This document shows positions 61,054 to 64,000 of a DNA stretch of 64,000 bases, one piece after another. Location of the stretch: positions 186,001 through 250,000 of the forward strand of contig NZ_BOMY01000034.1 in NCBI RefSeq assembly GCF_016862435.1. Direction: 5' to 3'. Position numbers and translations under genes: made by a program. The stretch is from Paractinoplanes tereljensis (GTDB lineage Bacteria; Actinomycetota; Actinomycetes; Mycobacteriales; Micromonosporaceae). Every line of letters begins with the position of its first letter. Position 1 is the first letter of the stretch. The notes beneath the pieces are model-generated. The model made no database searches, was not told the DNA's origin, and worked only from the letters and a program-made list of their open reading frames with translations.

Positions 61054-61989
61054 TCAAACCACCGCACCGTCCATGTCGGTGATCAGCCGGGTCACCAGCG
61101 GGCGCAAGGCCGCTGACCTGGCCCGACGCCAGGTGGAGATGCTCGGCATGACGGTGTCCGGCACGGTCGCGGCCCGGATGCACCACATCCCCGCCAGCCC
61201 CACGACGAAGCGCGACGCCTCGGGCGGGAGCGTCCGCAACAACCGGTACGCGCGATCCGTCGCGGCTTCCGGACCGAGGACGTGCCCGGTGGCAACCACG
61301 TCCGCCGCCAGCTGGGCGAGATCGATCCACGAAGCACCAGCCGCCGCGTACGCCCAGTCGACCAGCACCGCGGTCCCGTCTCGCCCGTCGACTGTGGTGT
61401 TGTCGAGGCGGATGTCCCGGTGGACCAGGGCGTCGCCAGTTGTCCAGCGTTCCCACCCGGCCACCACCTCGGCGGCCGGTCCCGCGTGGGCCGCCTCCCA
61501 GTCGTCCGCCGCGCCGAGGTCGAGCAGGCGGGTCCAGCCGTCGAAGTCGAAGATGCGCTGGGCCACCGGAGGCAGGGCCGTCGGGGCCCGGTGCCCGCTC
61601 GCAGTCCGGCATGCCTGCGCGACGGCCGCGATGGAGGCGTCGGTCCAGGTCGGCGCGGTCGCCCCGCCGGCCCAGGTGGTGGCCAGGGCGATCCACGGCC
61701 CATGTTCGACGGTGGCGAGACGCCGGGGCGCCGGCACCGACTCCGGAAGGACGTCCAGGATCCCGGACTCCTGCCGGATCATCCGGTGGTTGTGCGCCCG
61801 GACCTGCGCGGACACGGCTTTGACGAAAACCTGCCGCCCGTCGCCCAGCCGCAGGCCCGCAGCCGGCCCCGGCGACATGCCACCGTGCAGATCCACATGA
61901 TCAGCGATCTCCGAACCGAGCGCCTCGGCGACGGCAATCCGCACCGGCTCCGGCGTGTCAGCCCAAGCGGCCCGAGGCGTAAATGTCAC
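61054..61989 (-). CDS. Aminoglycoside-phosphotransferase-fold kinase
   Basis: A 311-residue APH/choline-kinase-like phosphotransferase. The nucleotide-binding Lys is in QVFVKAVSAQ, the catalytic loop is LVHRDIRLDNTTV and the metal-binding segment AVLVDWAYAAAGASWIDLA. It phosphorylates a small hydroxyl-bearing molecule; whether this is an antibiotic cannot be told. GTG 61989 gives the normal length. It lies behind a 465-bp gap on its 5' side. Confidence 0.85.
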   Translation of the reverse strand: MTFTPRAAWADTPEPVRIAVAEALGSEIADHVDLHGGMSPGPAAGLRLGDGRQVFVKAVSAQVRAHNHRMIRQESGILDVLPESVPAPRRLATVEHGPWIALATTWAGGATAPTWTDASIAAVAQACRTASGHRAPTALPPVAQRIFDFDGWTRLLDLGAADDWEAAHAGPAAEVVAGWERWTTGDALVHRDIRLDNTTVDGRDGTAVLVDWAYAAAGASWIDLAQLAADVVATGHVLGPEAATDRAYRLLRTLPPEASRFVVGLAGMWCIRAATVPDTVMPSISTWRRARSAALRPLVTRLITDMDGAVV

Positions 61990-62454
61990 GAACCGGATCG
62001 TATGCCGACCACGCACGCCCCACCGCCCGCGCACGCCCACCGCCGGCACGCACGCTCCATCCCCGATCGCGAGCAGCACCCAGGTTGCCGTCGCGCTACG
62101 GACTACCGCGGCCCTGACCAGCTACGACAGCCACCGCCCCGGTGCCCAACGCACACCGCCTGGTGCTCACAGCCCGCCGCCCGGCACCCGAGGCCCGGCA
62201 CCCGAGGCCCGCCATCCGGTGCCCGAGGCCCGACCGAGGCCCGGGGCCTGCCATCCGGGGCCCGAGGCCCGCCACCCGGCACCAGATCTAGCTGAGTTGC
62301 TGTTCGGACCGGACAGAAGGTCCACAAGATCGCGGCGCTGGTGCACCGCCGCAGAGCGATGCGGACGCTTTGGGCGTTTAGCCGGATGACTTGTCCAGAT
62401 GGGGGCCGCCGTGCAGGCATCGATCTTGGATCTGACACCGACGAGCTTCCCGCG
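61990..62454. other. 465-bp gap: low-complexity repeat and palindromic element
   Basis: Around 62165-62285 short units like GGCACCCGAGGCCC and CCGAGGCCCGCC follow each other irregularly. Directly after comes a 47-bp palindromic element. No gene is supported. Confidence 0.6.
62285..62331. repeat. 47-bp palindromic element, diverged intergenic copy
   Basis: It starts GATCTAGCTGA and ends TCCACAAGATC with the same 47-bp length as the coding copies. The right arm is identical to units one and three at 53.0-53.2 kb, while the core is unrelated. Confidence 0.7.
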
Positions 62455-64000
62455 TCACCGGGTGCGGAATATCAGGCCGGCGCCGAGAGCGACGACGACC
62501 ACCGCGCTGATCAGAGGCAGGTAGCGGGCCCATCGGGCCGGGGCGCCGGTCTGGAAGCGTCCGGACAGCGCTGCAAACGTCCGGGCTCGGACCAGCAGGA
62601 CGCCGATGCTGATCAGGACGGCGGCGAGGCCGACGCTGAACGACAGGATCAGCAGCATCCCGACGGCGATGTGACCGAGTCCGACCGCCAGGATCATCAC
62701 GCCGAGCGCCTCCGGGCACGGCACCAGCCCACCGGCGACGCCGAGCGCCACCACCGACCCGAGCCCGACTCGCCGCCCAGCCGGGCCAGGTCCGCGGGCA
62801 TCTCCCCGATCGTCCCCGTGCTCGTGGCAGCGCTCTGGTTCCTCGTCATGGCTGTGCGCGGGCTCCAGTTCGGAGCTGTGGCCGTCCGCCTGCTCCAGGC
62901 CGTGACCGTCGCGGAGCGCAGTCTTCAGGGCGTGACCGTCGCTGTGCGTAAGCACCACGCCCTGGCCAGGTCCGACCGCTGACTTCAGCCCATGGTCATG
63001 GCCGTCCGCTGACTCCGTCCCGCGTCCGTCGCCGTGCGCGAGCTTCGAGCCCCGGCCACGGCTGTGCGCAGGACCCAGGTCATGACCGTGGGTGTGGTCG
63101 TGTCCGTGGCTGTGAGTGTGACCGTGGCCGTGAGTGGGGTCGGGGTGCGAGGACCAGGGCAGAGCGGAGCGGCGCTGCCAGAGCAGGCGCAGGCCCAAGC
63201 CCAGCACCAACAGACCCGAGGTCAGTTCCAGGGCGGGGACCAGGAGGTCTGGCACCGCGAAGTGGCTTGCCAGCAATGCCACCGCGCCGATTGCCAGCAC
63301 CGATGACGTGTGGGTCACGGTTACCGAAACGCCTAGGGCGAGAGCATCACGGACTCGGCCGCCGCTGCCTACCAAGTAGGCCGCCATCATGGTCTTGCCA
63401 TGGCCCGGCGTCAGCGCGTGGAACGCTCCCAGCACCATGGCCAGGCCCAGGGCGGCCGGCGTCAGCCAGATCGAGCGGGACGGGTCCTGCAACATCGACA
63501 GCAAGCGCTCGACGCCCCAGCCGCTGCCGGCCGGCGCGGTGGCCGTCGGCTGTCGCCCGCCGCGCGCCGCCAGGCCCGCCGCCGCAGGTGCCGGAGCCAG
63601 GCCCGTCGCCGCAGGCCCCGCCAGGCCCGTCGCCGCGGGCCCCACCGGGTCTGTCGCTGCAGCGGCCGGCGGGTCAGTCGCCGCGGGTGCCGGGGATTCG
63701 CCGACTGTGAAGACCGTGCGCACCTCGCGCTGGGCCTCGTCGTGATTCTGAGTGCCTACCGTGATGGGGGCGTTCTTCGGGGCCAGGACCACCGCCTCGT
63801 ACTGCGGCTTCGGTGGGATGAAGTCGTTGCGGTAGAACAGCGCGTGGTCACCCACGGCCGGTGACAAGGGGGACGTGGCCGTGACGTGCAGAACTCCGTA
63901 CCCGGCCTTGGTCTGGGGGTAAGTCGGCAGCTCGACCGACGCCAGCGTGAGCGACATCGGGGTCTCATCGATGCGCAGGGTCAGTTTTGCCAGCAGGTGA
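62455..64000 (-). CDS. NicO-type nickel/cobalt transporter with His-rich loop, N-terminus beyond window
   Basis: At least 515 residues are visible. The frame stays open to the right edge, and residues before the ATG at 63957 (TLRIDETP) fit the same domain, so the gene is partial. An outside beta-rich N-terminal domain is followed by an Ala/Pro repeat linker and the NicO core: FHALTPGHGKTMMAAYLVGS, THTSSVLAIGAVALL and GGLVPCPEALGVMILAV. Between helices three and four lies a ~130-residue His/Asp/Gly loop beginning HGHGHTHSHGHDHTHGHD, a likely metal-binding store. It probably exports Ni or Co. Confidence 0.9.
   Translation of the reverse strand, partial: HLLAKLTLRIDETPMSLTLASVELPTYPQTKAGYGVLHVTATSPLSPAVGDHALFYRNDFIPPKPQYEAVVLAPKNAPITVGTQNHDEAQREVRTVFTVGESPAPAATDPPAAAATDPVGPAATGLAGPAATGLAPAPAAAGLAARGGRQPTATAPAGSGWGVERLLSMLQDPSRSIWLTPAALGLAMVLGAFHALTPGHGKTMMAAYLVGSGGRVRDALALGVSVTVTHTSSVLAIGAVALLASHFAVPDLLVPALELTSGLLVLGLGLRLLWQRRSALPWSSHPDPTHGHGHTHSHGHDHTHGHDLGPAHSRGRGSKLAHGDGRGTESADGHDHGLKSAVGPGQGVVLTHSDGHALKTALRDGHGLEQADGHSSELEPAHSHDEEPERCHEHGDDRGDARGPGPAGRRVGLGSVVALGVAGGLVPCPEALGVMILAVGLGHIAVGMLLILSFSVGLAAVLISIGVLLVRARTFAALSGRFQTGAPARWARYLPLISAVVVVALGAGLIFRTR

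Overview
The window is very GC-rich, coding-dense DNA with GTG and TTG starts, ATGA/GTGA stop-start overlaps, AGGAGG-type ribosome sites and typical actinomycete families (SARP/AfsR regulator, PknG, GlnX, PPOX-fold proteins, LuxR-type response regulator). This points to a filamentous actinobacterium. I infer Micromonosporaceae (Actinoplanes-like), but no rRNA or marker gene is present to prove it. I see no tRNA, rRNA, CRISPR array, insertion sequence or phage gene, so this looks like ordinary chromosome with local repeat families.

Layout. 1-4.6 kb: mixed single genes (left-edge AMP-ligase, lipoprotein, GNAT, DUF1028, Rieske oxygenase). 4.66-12.2 kb: an exopolysaccharide locus (PglF-like dehydratase; divergently a Wzz/BY-kinase-like protein, GT2, phosphoglycosyl transferase, flippase and polymerase/ligase, each overlapping or almost touching the next). 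12.2-19.9 kb: an orphan response regulator and redox/stress genes (two PPOX-fold proteins, aldo/keto reductase, arginase-family protein, HPII catalase, CBS protein). 20-31.9 kb: a regulatory and export block with a sensor kinase, DUF998 protein, SARP/NB-ARC regulator, a two-gene ABC exporter, a small secreted Tyr-rich protein, and a convergent MacAB-like exporter. 32.1-33.7 kb: acyl-CoA ligase. 33.76-42.2 kb: a seven-gene signalling operon, glnX-glnH-(helical protein)-pknG-PP2C-VWA-FHA. 42.3-50 kb: single genes including a TIR-domain protein, an inositol-monophosphatase-like enzyme, three alpha/beta hydrolases and a BtuF-like binding protein. 50.6-58.2 kb: a cluster joining GTP cyclohydrolase II, a RibD-type reductase and a QueD-like protein with a dehydrogenase, glycosyltransferase, methyltransferase and two membrane enzymes. 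58.3-64 kb: RecQ, a small Cys protein, a phosphotransferase and a His-rich NicO-type metal exporter that runs off the right edge.

How it works together. The operon at 33.8-42.2 kb looks like a complete input-kinase-phosphatase-reader chain: amino-acid-binding lipoprotein and membrane partner outside, then PknG, a PP2C phosphatase, a VWA protein and an FHA phosphothreonine reader inside. Three of its proteins carry paired zinc ribbons. The 50.6-58.2 kb cluster has the parts for a GTP-derived (pterin- or pyrimidine-like), glycosylated and methylated, possibly membrane-linked metabolite; the product is unknown.

The most unusual DNA is a family of 47-bp palindromes. Three are in tandem with an exact 81-bp period and read in frame inside a glycosyltransferase gene; two more diverged copies of identical length lie in intergenic DNA. 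Also notable are a 12-bp motif placed exactly 35 nt before both the sensor-kinase and ABC-transporter start codons, an 11-bp-period repeat ahead of the SARP gene, and a dispersed ~95-bp repeat behind two unrelated genes.
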